A DNA stretch of 64,000 nt, from assembly GCA_024529925.1 (NCBI GenBank), contig JAFEUB010000774.1, positions 280,001-344,000 on the forward strand, read 5' to 3'. The translations under genes and the position numbers were made by a program. Source of the DNA: Ophthalmolycus amberensis (Eukaryota > Chordata > Actinopteri > Perciformes > Zoarcidae). Of this stretch, positions 47,401 through 58,942 are shown in pieces. The first letter of the stretch is position 1, and every line of letters begins with the position of its first letter. Under the pieces are notes generated by a model. It saw only the letters and a list, made by a program, of their open reading frames with translations, was not told the origin of the DNA and did no database searches.

Positions 47401-50400
47401 TTATGGTAAATCTAATTAAAATGTGTACCACTATCCTTAAGATGTCTGGAAAACAATCTGTACAAGTGATTAGTTTTCACTGTCTCCTGTTTTTTCCTGT
47501 TTCACCTAATTAGGTCCATACACAAGACAAGTCTTTATGTGCAAACTGTTCGTGTGTAAATGACACACATGCAATTTGTACACCTAGATATGCTCTGGCG
47601 TGTCGAGGGTTATGTTCTTAATTATAATTAGTTGTCATTTATTTACAGATCCTTTTGAAAAAGAAGAGTATTTTATTTAATGAGTACAATTATTATTCTA
47701 ACACTGTCGCGTGGGGAATGAAAGCTGGAGGTGGTGGGATTGGGGGGGGGGACTGTGACTGGAAGTGGAGTGACTGATTTTCCACTGGCCCGCTTATCAC
47801 TGCCGAGTGCTAAATAAAAGATTCTGAGCTGTATGGTCTTTATGGTTTCACTAAAAGGAGCGCTGCTACTCTAATGTTGATTATTGTCCTATCTGGCATT
47901 GAATTTACTAAATCAGTCCATCATCTGGAGGGTCCTAATGTGTACAGAGGATGGCCTCACAGAAGAAAAGGGGTTCTGCTCATGCTTCTGTCACAGGCTG
48001 GACAGCAGTGGGGGAGGGAGATGCGCCTCAGCTAGAATCTTCACACCACAAGGTGTAGGAGTCACAGAGGGACTGATTGTGTTACTGAGCTGTGTGTTCG
48101 TAGTTATTTGATTGTGGCGGGTCTTTGGTAGTGCCTCTATCAGGCTGGGACGGCAGCCAGGTGCGTGAAGGGAAGCTGCCAGCCAAGGCTCTGGCGACTC
48201 CTCTTTCCATTTGTGTACCATGTTCTTCTTTGTTTAACGTGTGCTCCGTCCACGGAGCTGTGATGGTGGTGGGGCCCAGAGATTTCTCTTTTTTGTTTGG
48301 GAATTCAAGTATCCTGGTTTTACATCACGTTAAACCTATGTGAGATCCTTCTTATATCTCTAAAACAAACTGTTCAGGTATATGTTATACTACCCTAAAT
48401 TGGTTACTTTTGTTTTGCAACACTTGTCAACAAAAAATAGCAGTACTTGGCATCCTTTTTACCAATAGTATCATCATTTCTTTCCCCTAAATTAAAAGTA
48501 AACTGCTACCCCACATTGGATGTCTGCATTTTGCAGACTTTTCTGCTGACGGACTGCTTGATCTGTGGGTGGCTCACCGCAAGTGGGCTGGAAGATTCTG
48601 TTTATTGCTTTAGTCATGGCATGTGGGAGCTTCGATTAATGGCTAACAACATCACCTGCAAATTGCTTTAGTTCCATAATACCTCAGCCAGACTATGGCT
48701 AGTATTAAGGTATATGTATGTTATGTGCTGTTGATGCAGGAGATGGTCAATATGTGTCATCCAAACGTGTGACCATTTTTCCACCAGGTTTAACAAGCCT
48801 CCTTTATAGGACAGGGTGAGGACCATTTTTTGTGATCACTCTACGATTGCTTTTTGCAATAGAGTTATGATACCAATACTTCAACCTAATGGTAGAAAGT
48901 GGTGTTGACTTGTGCTCTCTTAACCGTCTTGTATAATCTGGTCTTTTTAATTAGAGATATTTAAACATGACTTTAGAATTGTTGCAATTGTACCATTTAA
49001 TGTATAAAAGCTCAAAGCTCTGAGGAAATAATTCATATTTCTACAACGTCATATAGAATTTCATGGTTTGTCATTGCAGACCTGGGTTTTGTGCGAATAA
49101 AGGAACCAAATGCAGGAAACTGCTACAAATTGATCAAATGTGTGCTGCACATGTGTTCAGTGTCACCCTTTTCAAATGTGTGCTGTGTGTGTAAAGGATG
49201 TCACCAGTCAGTTTGATTTCATGTGATATACAAGATCATCTTGATATACATTCGTGTCCAAGATATGATTTCACCAAGCACCAAGCAAAACCTCTTCTGG
49301 CAAAAACCTTTTTCCAGTTATAATAAGAGAATTTCACAGTAAGATGCCCAAGTTTGCCATGACTTAACTAAATAAGCTTCATGTCATGACTTCACGAGTA
49401 GGATTCATGTTAGTTAACAGAAGACGATTGACATCTATTTGCTTTTCATCATATTTTATTCATGTCATGTATCCATGTATCTTACATTTATTGTCAAAAT
49501 ACAGTAATCATTGTCAGCAGTGCAGCTCGGACAAAGCAAATGCAGGTTAAAGTCTGAACGATACAGATCCTAATTCAGCCAACACCTTCACTCCACCTGC
49601 CTATGCTATTTCCATCATAATAACTGTAAAGGTTTATGAGGCAGTGTGAGCATATGTGTGTGTGTGTGTGTATCTGTGTGCGTGTGTTTGCTCCCAGATG
49701 ACCACTAAACAAAACAGAGAGCAGCAAAAAGTCTAAAGATTTACAGCCGAGGCATGGGCTTTGAGGAGACATGAGTCACACAGGAACATTAAATATTGCA
49801 GTATCTCTTCTATGCGCGTGCCTCTGTCAAGGTTTGTCTGACTTTGTGCATGCGGGTGCATGTATGCTTTCTTCTGTTTGTACACATGCACGCAATAGTC
49901 CATTTAAGTTTTACCCTCAAGGGGTTTCTGGCCTGCTCTCACCTCCTTGTCATTAGCCGGTGGACCACAGCAGCGACCGTGTTGTTCTGATCTTTTCTAC
50001 TCAGCTCAAGACGGACGAGCTGAGCAGCGCTGTGGAGACCGGGTGAGAAAGGGGAAAAGGGGTGAAGACACTGAAGAGAGGGGTGATGGATGAGGGAGGC
50101 TTGATTTAGGAGGGCTGGGGACAGGTGAGAGCCAATGAGTGAAATGGGGCGAAGAGGGTATGAATAGGTGAGGAGAGATGAATGGGCGTCATGAGGGTGG
50201 AATAGGTGGATACCGATAATAAACTGCAAAAAGAGGAAAGTGAGCTGGTGAGGAAAATATGGATAACAGAGTGGGCTGAAAGCATGTGGGAAAAGATCAA
50301 ACCTCTTTCCAAAGGACAACACTGATATATGAATACACCATTATATTATTAGAACCACTTAATCACCCTCCTCTGTCTCTGTCGCTTCTCCTTTGTCTCA

Positions 50401-50937
50401 ATACTCATTTTAGACTATCACCTCCCATTCCTTTCTCTCTTTTCTTTTCCTTTGCTCGTGAGTTTTCTATCAGTCCGTTTCCATCAGGCTAACTGGATAT
50501 CGCAGGGCAGTGTATTATGCCTGCCATTATCTGTGTTACAGTAACTGCCTGTCCACTGATAACAGTAATCAATTACATCTCTGTTCACTGTGCCATTAAG
50601 CACTGAGGCAGACATTACTTTATGTAACACACTCTTCCAATACGTGCTCTTCTTTGGTCTCCGGTTCAAACATATGTACCACCTCATTGTTCTCCTTGAA
50701 TCGCATGTCTTTGTTGTTGTTTTGTCCATGCTGAGTTATCTCATCTCTTTCTGGATCCCAGTCCCCAAAGCTTGACCATGTAACGAACACCACGCTGTAG
50801 GATTTAGACTTCATGACTTTCTGCTGTTATTATACACCAAATATAACATTTTCCTGTTGTGTATATTGTTAGAATCAAATACCATCTCTTTATTTTCTAG
50901 CTGAACCCATCGGGTATGTACTATATCTGTGTCTTAA
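44498..50937. other. Non-coding stretch
   Basis: No gene is recognised. 46115-46190 is a small CpG-rich patch of unknown origin. There is a poly(G) run near 47743-47751, a CA-rich patch at 47158-47180, and a short direct repeat of CAAATGTGTGCTG at about 49136 and 49174. 49985-50250 is purine-rich. Confidence 0.5.
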
Positions 50938-51276
50938 ACTTTGAATATGCTTTGCTCAGTATGGGCATAATAAGTTAGTACCACAATAATTGTCATTCTC
51001 TCTTACGCTTGTTAAATATGACCTATTCTTATGTAATATGACGCAAAAAAAGTGTTAATAGTCACGAAATAACTCAAAATGAAGTCTTTCTTACTCAGAA
51101 TATGTCCCCCATTATAAAATGAGGTCTTGGTCGTAACTAATTCACTTGTAGTTTGACACTTATTAACCCACACATGTTCCCTATTCTAAAGTTGCCTCCT
51201 CTCACACACTAAATGCATTATAGCTCACAACCACTGCATTTAACATACGATATTATTAAGTGATTAATGTCTATTG

Positions 51277-51306
51277 TGTCACGGGTTAGGCTTTGTCCCC
51301 TGTGTT

Positions 51307-51339
<33 letters not shown>

Positions 51340-51687
51340 CCCCTGATTACACTCATCCTACTCACCTGCCCAGTCCACCCAGCTGCCTTCAATCTCCTCA
51401 TCACCCCACACATATATACTCCCCTGCTTTCCCTGTTCTGGTTGTGAGATCGTCCTTGTTCGTGCCCCTGTCTGTGCCAGTCTTGTGTCTCCCTCGTATT
51501 TGCTCCTGGTTTGTACTTTTGCCTTTTTGTGACTTTGGATTTTTTTGCCCGCTCCCTGTTGGAGTCTCTTTAAGTTTTTGTTGATGACCTTTTTGATGAC
51601 AAGTAAAGATCCCTAAGTTTAAACTCCACCTCGTCTCCAGTGTCTGTGTCTGCACTTGAGTCTCCGATCTGCCCCTCGGACGTGACA
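51277..51687 (+). mobile_element. Solo LTR, 411 bp, with 5-bp target duplication
   Basis: It starts TGTCACGGGTTAGG and ends GGACGTGACA (TG...CA termini). TATTG flanks both sides exactly (51272-51276 and 51688-51692), the 5-bp duplication left by an LTR integrase. Inside there is a (TG)14 run (51310-51337), a TATA-like ATATATA (51412-51418) and an AGTAAA polyadenylation-like site (51602-51607), giving a plausible U3-R-U5 layout for + orientation. No gag or pol sequence adjoins it, so recombination between two LTRs has removed the interior. The style resembles fish Ty3/Gypsy LTRs, though an LTR alone cannot settle the family. Confidence 0.85.
51412..51418 (+). promoter_or_regulatory. TATA-like box of the solo LTR
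   Basis: ATATATA lies mid-LTR, about 190 bp before the AGTAAA site, a normal spacing for an LTR promoter. Whether it works is unknown. Confidence 0.4.
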
Positions 51688-52432
51688 TATTGAGATGCAT
51701 AGGTTCTTTTCCCAAAAGTAAAAGACTTGAAGTCACTTGGAAAAGAACATGTTTGAAAATCTCTGAAGTGGTCTATTAATAATGGATATATTTCTACTTG
51801 GGCTGACTTTGTTTTTCTACCACTGAATGGTAATAGAACCTGTGCATTTCAATAGAGTGCCATTTTCTCAAGGTGTAACACATCACTTAAGATTAGGGTC
51901 TTTCACTTGCAGCAGTAGTGTGATATAATGGATTTACTAAGTGTGAAGGAGAGGCAACTTTAGAACAGCCTGTTTGGGTCAAACTACTAGTGAATTAGTT
52001 CTGAGCAAGACCTCACTGTGGAAGGGGGGCCTGTTCTGAGTTAGAAAGACTTAATTTAGAGTTATTTGGACACTAATATATTAACACTTCTTAGTTTTGT
52101 ATTTTGTTACATAAGGAAATACCAATAATAGTATTATTTGTTCAGGGAGAATGACAATCATTGTGGTACTATCACCTTATAAGGCCCATACTGAGCAAAG
52201 CCATTCAAGATCCTAATACATCTACAACAACTTCCTTACTTACTATCAATAAGCAGTAATTGGGAGGTTATTGAGGGGAAACTCTCAATGGCCTAGTAGT
52301 TGTAGAATATGGTCATGCAGAGTAAGGCATTAATAAGTGCTTTATAATGACTCATAAGGGCACAATGAGCGACTAATATACAAGCAACTAGTTCATGGTG
52401 ACTGCCTTAATATAAATTGTAACCCAGTTTTT

Positions 52433-55400
52433 TTAGTTTTTATACCAAAGCTGCAACAATGTATCGAAGTCTTGCATTAACAAACACAGAATTAAGGCTG
52501 CAGAGGGCTTTTCCTGTGGTATTTTTTTCCACATGAATATAAAGGTAAGGCGTCACACCATTCCAAGGCCCACGGCGCTTAGTGAGAAGTCACAGCTGTA
52601 GAAAAGTAATGAGACCCTTTTCGAGCAAAAGGAAGACGTATTTCCCTGCAGCCTGCCTCAAGCAATGCAGCCCTCTAGGACTCATAGTGCTAATCAAGAC
52701 AAAGGATATAAAAAGGGGGAAGTATTTTCTTCTCATTATTATATAAAGTTATGTAATAATGTCAAATGGCGACTCAAAAGTCTTTACATTTTTAACTGGA
52801 ACACGTTTAGGGAGCCTACCATTTGCAACACATAAGCCCTTTATGCATTGGTCTCTACGAATGCAGTGGTTGTGGAGTGCTTATACCAAGTTACACAAGA
52901 TTCCTGTGATAGGTTCCTCCCAGCCCAGTACCCATATGAACAGTGTCCATATTGGAGAAGTTCCACACTTCACGATTTATTATGTCCAATGACGCCATTT
53001 AGTGCCAATGAGGGAAATTGTGTGCTCCTGTTGCGAGGGGTGTTGAGGTTGGGATTGTGTATGGACATGGACTGTAGTGTGTTCTGCGTTCATGCTGGAG
53101 TTGCCTTAGACCTTCGATTATTGCCTAACCCTAAACCAAGTGTTTCCGTTGCCTAACACAAGCCATAACGTGATGAACCCCACAAGCAGAAATACATTGG
53201 TCTCAAAATAATTTAGTTCTTCTTGCTGCAGATTTCATGGTTATCCATGGACCTTGGAAGCAGATGTTGTGCTAAAAATACCTACTCTGTAGACCCTGTT
53301 AAGCAAGGGTTTTTGTTCGCTTAACCTTAAACATACATCAACCATGATTTATTTGCTATAGCCACAATCTTCCCCTAACCGTGTCCATACCAAAGGTGCC
53401 ATGCACAGATATTGTTGAAAGCAAGAATCGAGGGTTTTGCAGAACCGGCCAATAACTGCCTTTAAATTGGGTTCCTCCACACATAAAAAGCATTACTGCA
53501 GTGAAGCAGTGAATTCTCCCATCCGTTTCTTTCTAAATAATTTGATTTTAAAAAATTCTACCATTGCTTCTGCATCCAGAAAATCACTTTATGCCAAACA
53601 CATAATTAATTTGGGATTAAAGCTGCTGTGGTAGTGGGAAAAGATGATATCTCTGCTCAAAGATGCGTATACTCTAGTGATTTTGTAATCCTTTTCCTCT
53701 GATTCCTCTTAGCTCACTGGTGATGTCATGAAACTCAATTCCGATCACAGCTGAGATTCTAAATGTCATCAAAGAGCAGATCAGACATTCGGGCTTACTG
53801 TTGGATCCTACTGTACAAACAAATCTTTATTTGAGTTTACACTAGGCTAGCATGGGCAACATAAGTGTGCACTCACTGCCTCTTCCCCAAAAACTATTGC
53901 ATACAATGTCTCTTTCTAACCAACAGAATTAAGTAAAAGACAACAATCTATCTTTCAACCAGAGGTGCTCAAGCGAAAAACAAACACTGGAATCAGTAGC
54001 TGAAATGACTCATAGGCTTAGCTGCCCGACAACGTTCACTAACATTACTGTTATATTGTAATATATAGAGTGCCAGCAATGATAAAAATGATAATGGGAA
54101 TTCAGATTGGTTTTCCTATAGACCCCTTGACAGTCATTTGGCAGTTAAACAGGGGGTCCACACTGCATCTTCCCAAATTTGAGCTGCTTTACTTCCTTTT
54201 TTTGCCTCGCTCCCCACAGAAAACGACGAACACAGCTCCACTGCAGCCCTGCTCCGTTGGACTGTCCTTTGAAATACACAGTGTTCAAAACCTCTATGCA
54301 AAGAAGCCCGCAATGTCCTCCCCTAGTCTTTTACAGTATCCTGTAAATACAATAGTTGCTCTTTTAACTTTTCCGAAACTTGTTATAATTAAGATGAATT
54401 ACAGCAGAAGGGATAATCTAAGCCTGCTGTGCACAATACATCAGATTTGGGTGAGCAAAATAACATTTCAAAAATAGATGGTATTCCACCTGCTTGCAGT
54501 ATGCTAGGATATTAATAGGCCTTATATTTATTTGCAATTACTGTTAGGCACTTGGAGTTAAACGAGCATAACAAGACATCAGTTTTGTGAGACATTCCGG
54601 CTATCAAACACTTCCCCGAAGAGGAGTGAAGGTACAGCAACCTCTAATTTCATGCTGATTTGTAATGACCCATGGCTTGATTTGCCTTTGCCTGCTGGGT
54701 CAAAAATTGCAAACCTCACAAATAACTACACTCCAAAGGAAGGCTAATGAATGAGCAATAATAAGCAAGGCAATGGGTTTTGGTTTGTAGACAAAGCTCA
54801 TAGGCGTCGATTTGGTAAAGTCATGATTTTGTCAAATCGTTCTGGCAGTATCCACAGTGACCCTGTAGGGAACAATAAGGCATAACACTCTATTTCAGCT
54901 TATTTATGCATATCAAAGATTTCTCAGCATCTTGCTGAAACATAATGTCGTCCTTTTACCTAATCTCTGGATTGTGTTTTGTGTTAAGGTTTGGACGGCA
55001 CCTAATCTATTCCAAAGCTTTCTGTGTGCACTGCGGCAAAGCTATACCAGAAAGGTCTATTTCATTCTTGTGCCGTGTTAAAGCAGCAGCTGGTCCTCAC
55101 TAAACAAATTTTGGGTGTGTGTGTGTGTGAGTTAATAGTACAGGGAGGGCTTGTAAACTCAGTGAGCCTGATGACCAGAAAGTTTGTCAGCACCCAGAAT
55201 CCCTTCAAGCCCATCGTCATCTGGACCCCCGTCATAAACCCAAGGTTTATTGTATGCTTGGCTCTAGACATGCTCACTGACACCTCAGTCTTAAATAAAA
55301 AAAATAGAAGCAATTTGATGAGCCAGTAAAGTTGAAGGGTCCAGCAAGGAGATTACTTGCACGTCAAAGGTTGTAGCCTTTAAAAGTGTGTAGTAGTCTG

Positions 55401-58400
55401 CTGTTCAGCCGTCATAGTGTGCAATATCTCTGAGGTTACACAGCGTTAATGGACGGTTTGGCTCTGATGATGTTTTGCAACAACCACCTCAAACCCTAAG
55501 GTTTCTAGAACTGCTCTTTTTTTTTAATGAAACCCTCAAAGTATCACAAAAATGCAAATTTTCTAGCAACTAATCTGAACCATATACATGTTGCTATTGT
55601 ATCTAATGAGCCTTGAATGGGCTTCACGGGTCCAAGAGTTGATTTTGCATCTGAATCAGACGGCTAAACCCCATAGTCATGTTGTTGCTTGTGGCCAACA
55701 GTTGTGTTTGGTGTATTTTTTTGCCATAAAATGTCACATGAATACTTCCATAAAATATACAACTGAAAAAAAACCAGTTAATTCACCCTTCTGGTAAGCA
55801 CTTAGCAGCGCTGGCGGGAGGCAGAAAGGCAATGGAGGATGAGCTGCTGCATGCAAGCACCACATTTGTGTCTTCTCATGAATTCTGTAAAAAATGCAAA
55901 GTGAGTCTTGAATCAATGTGTTGTATTTGGATGCCAATCGTGCACAAGAAAACCCCACATCTACCACATAGTTGGATCAGGTCTAAGGGTTACACACACT
56001 ACTTTCAGCCTCCTGCAACGTTAATGTAGTTCACATTGGATGCAGACTCCTGTGAGTTACTGCCCAACAAGTAAAATATGTGGGACCAGCCTGGGTCGCT
56101 TAGATGTGTTAATTTAATGCTGTCACAGACAGTATTTCTTTCTTTCTTTTCGTACCTCGCAGGCTTTGTTTGTATCTATAAAATACTTTTTACTTTCATC
56201 CCATACAGTTTATTGTTTAGACGTTCACCTTGAAACTACATTTATATAAAACTCCTTTTCCAAAGCAAACACATTATGGAGAAAATGTAATGCTGCTTGA
56301 ATTACATTTTCTATTATCATAATGAAAAAATGTGTTTAATTAACGGATCTGGCAAGTCCCAAAGGTTTATACTGAACATATTCATTAAATGCTAACTAGC
56401 ATCTAAAGTGTGAGACACAACATGTTTATTATATCTAACTATAAAGCAAGGAATATATGTCTGTCTGTCTTTGTGTTCTTTGCCGGTGTATTGCTGGGGA
56501 CCCAAGGGAAGGCTTTTGTCAAGTTTGGTATCATTTAGACAATATACTTTGAATAAACAAGCAAACTGCATTATGTTCAGCAGCAGGGGCGGGGCTTCAG
56601 CGCTCTGCAGACTGACACCAGCATGTTGGCCACAGCGGGAAAACCGTTGCTTATTGACTGCAATTGATTCTACAACTGGACCCTTCACTTCCCTGGAGTC
56701 ACACAAAGGCAGAGTCAACTGGAAGCAGAATAGAACCGGTGCATTTCATCGGTGTGACCGTGAGCAACTTGGGAGTGTTTTCCCCTGCGAGAAAAGGCCC
56801 GTTACACATTACACACACGGTTGTTTTTTCATCATGAGTGCATTTACACAGAATGCGAATATCATGCGGCGGAAAAGTGACGTAATATTTTTCCGTATCG
56901 TAGTACATTTTTCCGAGCTTTCGCACTGGGAATAAAGGCATCAATCAATCCTTTTGCACAGAACAGGTTGAGTTGCAACTATATCTATAAAACACCAGAT
57001 CCGCTCCTTTCGTTATCACCTTTCACAATCAAAACCCTAGAAATATAATATTCCCAAGCGGGCATTTTGCTTTTTCGTGTCGATAATTCGTCACACACTT
57101 GTGTGTTAAGGCTTTAAGACTTATAACACTACAAACGTTACCACCAGCAAAATACCCCGCTAATTGAATCCATGCTTGACTTTATAACCGCAGTGATTAT
57201 GTCAAAGCAAGCAACTAACACGCCTATTTGGAAATTGTGGATAGTGTAGCCTATTTCACCAATGTTTCCTCGACCTGAGTGTGTTTTCAGGGATTAAGTG
57301 ATTTGAGGGCCCCAGGCAAAGGCTGCCTTGCTTTACTTTTCAACCTTTCTCTAACTGGAGAGTTTGGTGTTAGCAGTGGTATAAGAACGGGGCTACTCAA
57401 AATGTTTCTTTCTGAAGTAAAACAGTTAAAACTATTGATACCGCACAGTGAAAAACCCTCATTCAAATTCTATTCAAGTGAAGAGTGAAAGAGGCATTAT
57501 CTGCACAATGTGTCTGTTAAGGTGGAGCTATTAATTAAAATGAGATGCTGGCTAGTTTAATTCATATTTTAATTGTTATGTTTTGTGAGTTAAATGTGAA
57601 GTACACAGTAAGTAGTAAGTAGTATATGGTTGAGTTAAATATTTTATCAAGTGCTTTGCTGGTAATATAATTCAATATCTTTCATATCTAAACATCACAA
57701 TATATCTATAGCTCTTTGGGTTTCTTATATTCGGGGGGCCCCAGAGACAGGCTGCCTACTTTGTCGAACTGTAAAGTCTGCCCCTGGTGTTTTTTTCCGG
57801 TGAACTATACTCACTGGTGTTTCTGACAGTGTGAAGCTGCTACTTGGGTGTGTGTCACAACTATGTCATGGCAGGTGTATTGCTCAGGACCCAAGGAAGC
57901 TCAGTGTTGAGTGTGGAGTTGTTTGAATGAGCGATTCTTGAGAAAGCTGCAAGCAGCAACACCACTGGCCAAGCATTGGGCCCATTCTGATCAGGTATGG
58001 TTTCAATGGGCACTGCGCTAGTTCAATCAAAACTACAATTTTTCACGAACTAAAGTACTTAAATAGCCTAAACCTAACTTTACATGAGACTTATATGGTA
58101 CATAGTTTATCTTTTAAAACATTGCGTACCATACAATTAAAATTAGCAATGAAACAATCTTTGACATGTATAAAATATATCAAGAGAGCAAGAGCAGTGA
58201 CTGGGAGGTTATTGAGTAAATAAGAAATGTTTTTGGCCGTATGATATTCAATTGTAATGATGTTGGTACTCACACAAAGCCAACTTTATAGCCTGCAAAT
58301 AAATTGCAGCAATACACAAAGAAGAAATCTAAAAACCAATGCTGCTTATAGTGTATTAGCTGAACAGATGATACAAAGATAAGGGCATAACAGCAGACTA

Positions 58401-58942
58401 AAATGGCGGGGACATTTCAAAATACGTATGTGAAGTCACCTACAGTGGGCTGAAAGTTTCTGAAAATGAAGTCATGTATTTTATTATCATCAGATCTATA
58501 AATGATCCAAGGTCAGCCCCAGGCAAGTGCTTGCCATGTTTAAACATTGGCAAGAAATGTCATAACACCCCTCCAGCACCCCCAAAAGTTCAAAGCCGTT
58601 GCCTCATATTTTGTCATAAATGCAGCTCAGGAATTTGTCTTTTCTTTGTGTTTACCTTCTTAAAAACAGTGCCACTGGGGATCCTTTGAAGCAAGGCATT
58701 TCACAAATAATGACCTCAGATCCAACCATTGTTGCAATGTGATATGGCACAACGGACTGGATGCTAAATAAGTCTTCTAAGATCAGAAAGAAGGGGTCGT
58801 GCTGCCTATAAACAGACATTTTTGCCAGTTGGGTTGTGCTTCAGATTACTTGAATGTTTAAATATATCTAATGAGGCAAACCATAGCAGAGTACCATGGG
58901 TGTCAAAGCCTGGGCAATCAGTCAATCACAGACCCACAGAAA
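52433..58942. other. Non-coding stretch, some repeat fragments
   Basis: No gene is recognised. A phrase GGTGTATTGCT...GGACCCAAGG(G)AAG occurs at about 56484 and again at about 57873. An AGCAGTRAYTGGGAGGTTATTGAG phrase at 58194-58216 is shared with the inverted-repeat element at 52252-52275. Both suggest scattered TE fragments. 57290-57340 and 57730-57790 share GGGGCCCCAG/GGCTGCCT-type phrases. Confidence 0.45.

Larger units (their letters stand above)
50938..52432. mobile_element. Long-inverted-repeat (foldback/MITE-like) element carrying a solo LTR
   Basis: A left arm at about 50938-51240 matches the reverse complement of a right arm at about 51909-52212. For example GCTTTGCTCAGTATGGGC at 50949-50966 recurs inverted near 52199, and ACTAATTCAC (51136) recurs inverted near 51995. 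Matching also covers GTACCACAATnATTGTCATT, AAGTCTTTCTnACTCAGAA and TCTAAAGTTGCCTC, with roughly three quarters identity overall. The right arm continues outward to about 52432 with a terminus reading AACTGGGTTACAATTTATAT on the minus strand. The left arm lacks that outer 220 bp, so the element is truncated on the left. It has no coding capacity. The family is a common non-autonomous DNA element of fish whose superfamily I cannot name with confidence. Confidence 0.75.

Noticed and set aside
54070..54477. 135-codon plus-strand open frame
   Set aside because: No recognisable domain, no exon boundaries, composition like surrounding DNA.
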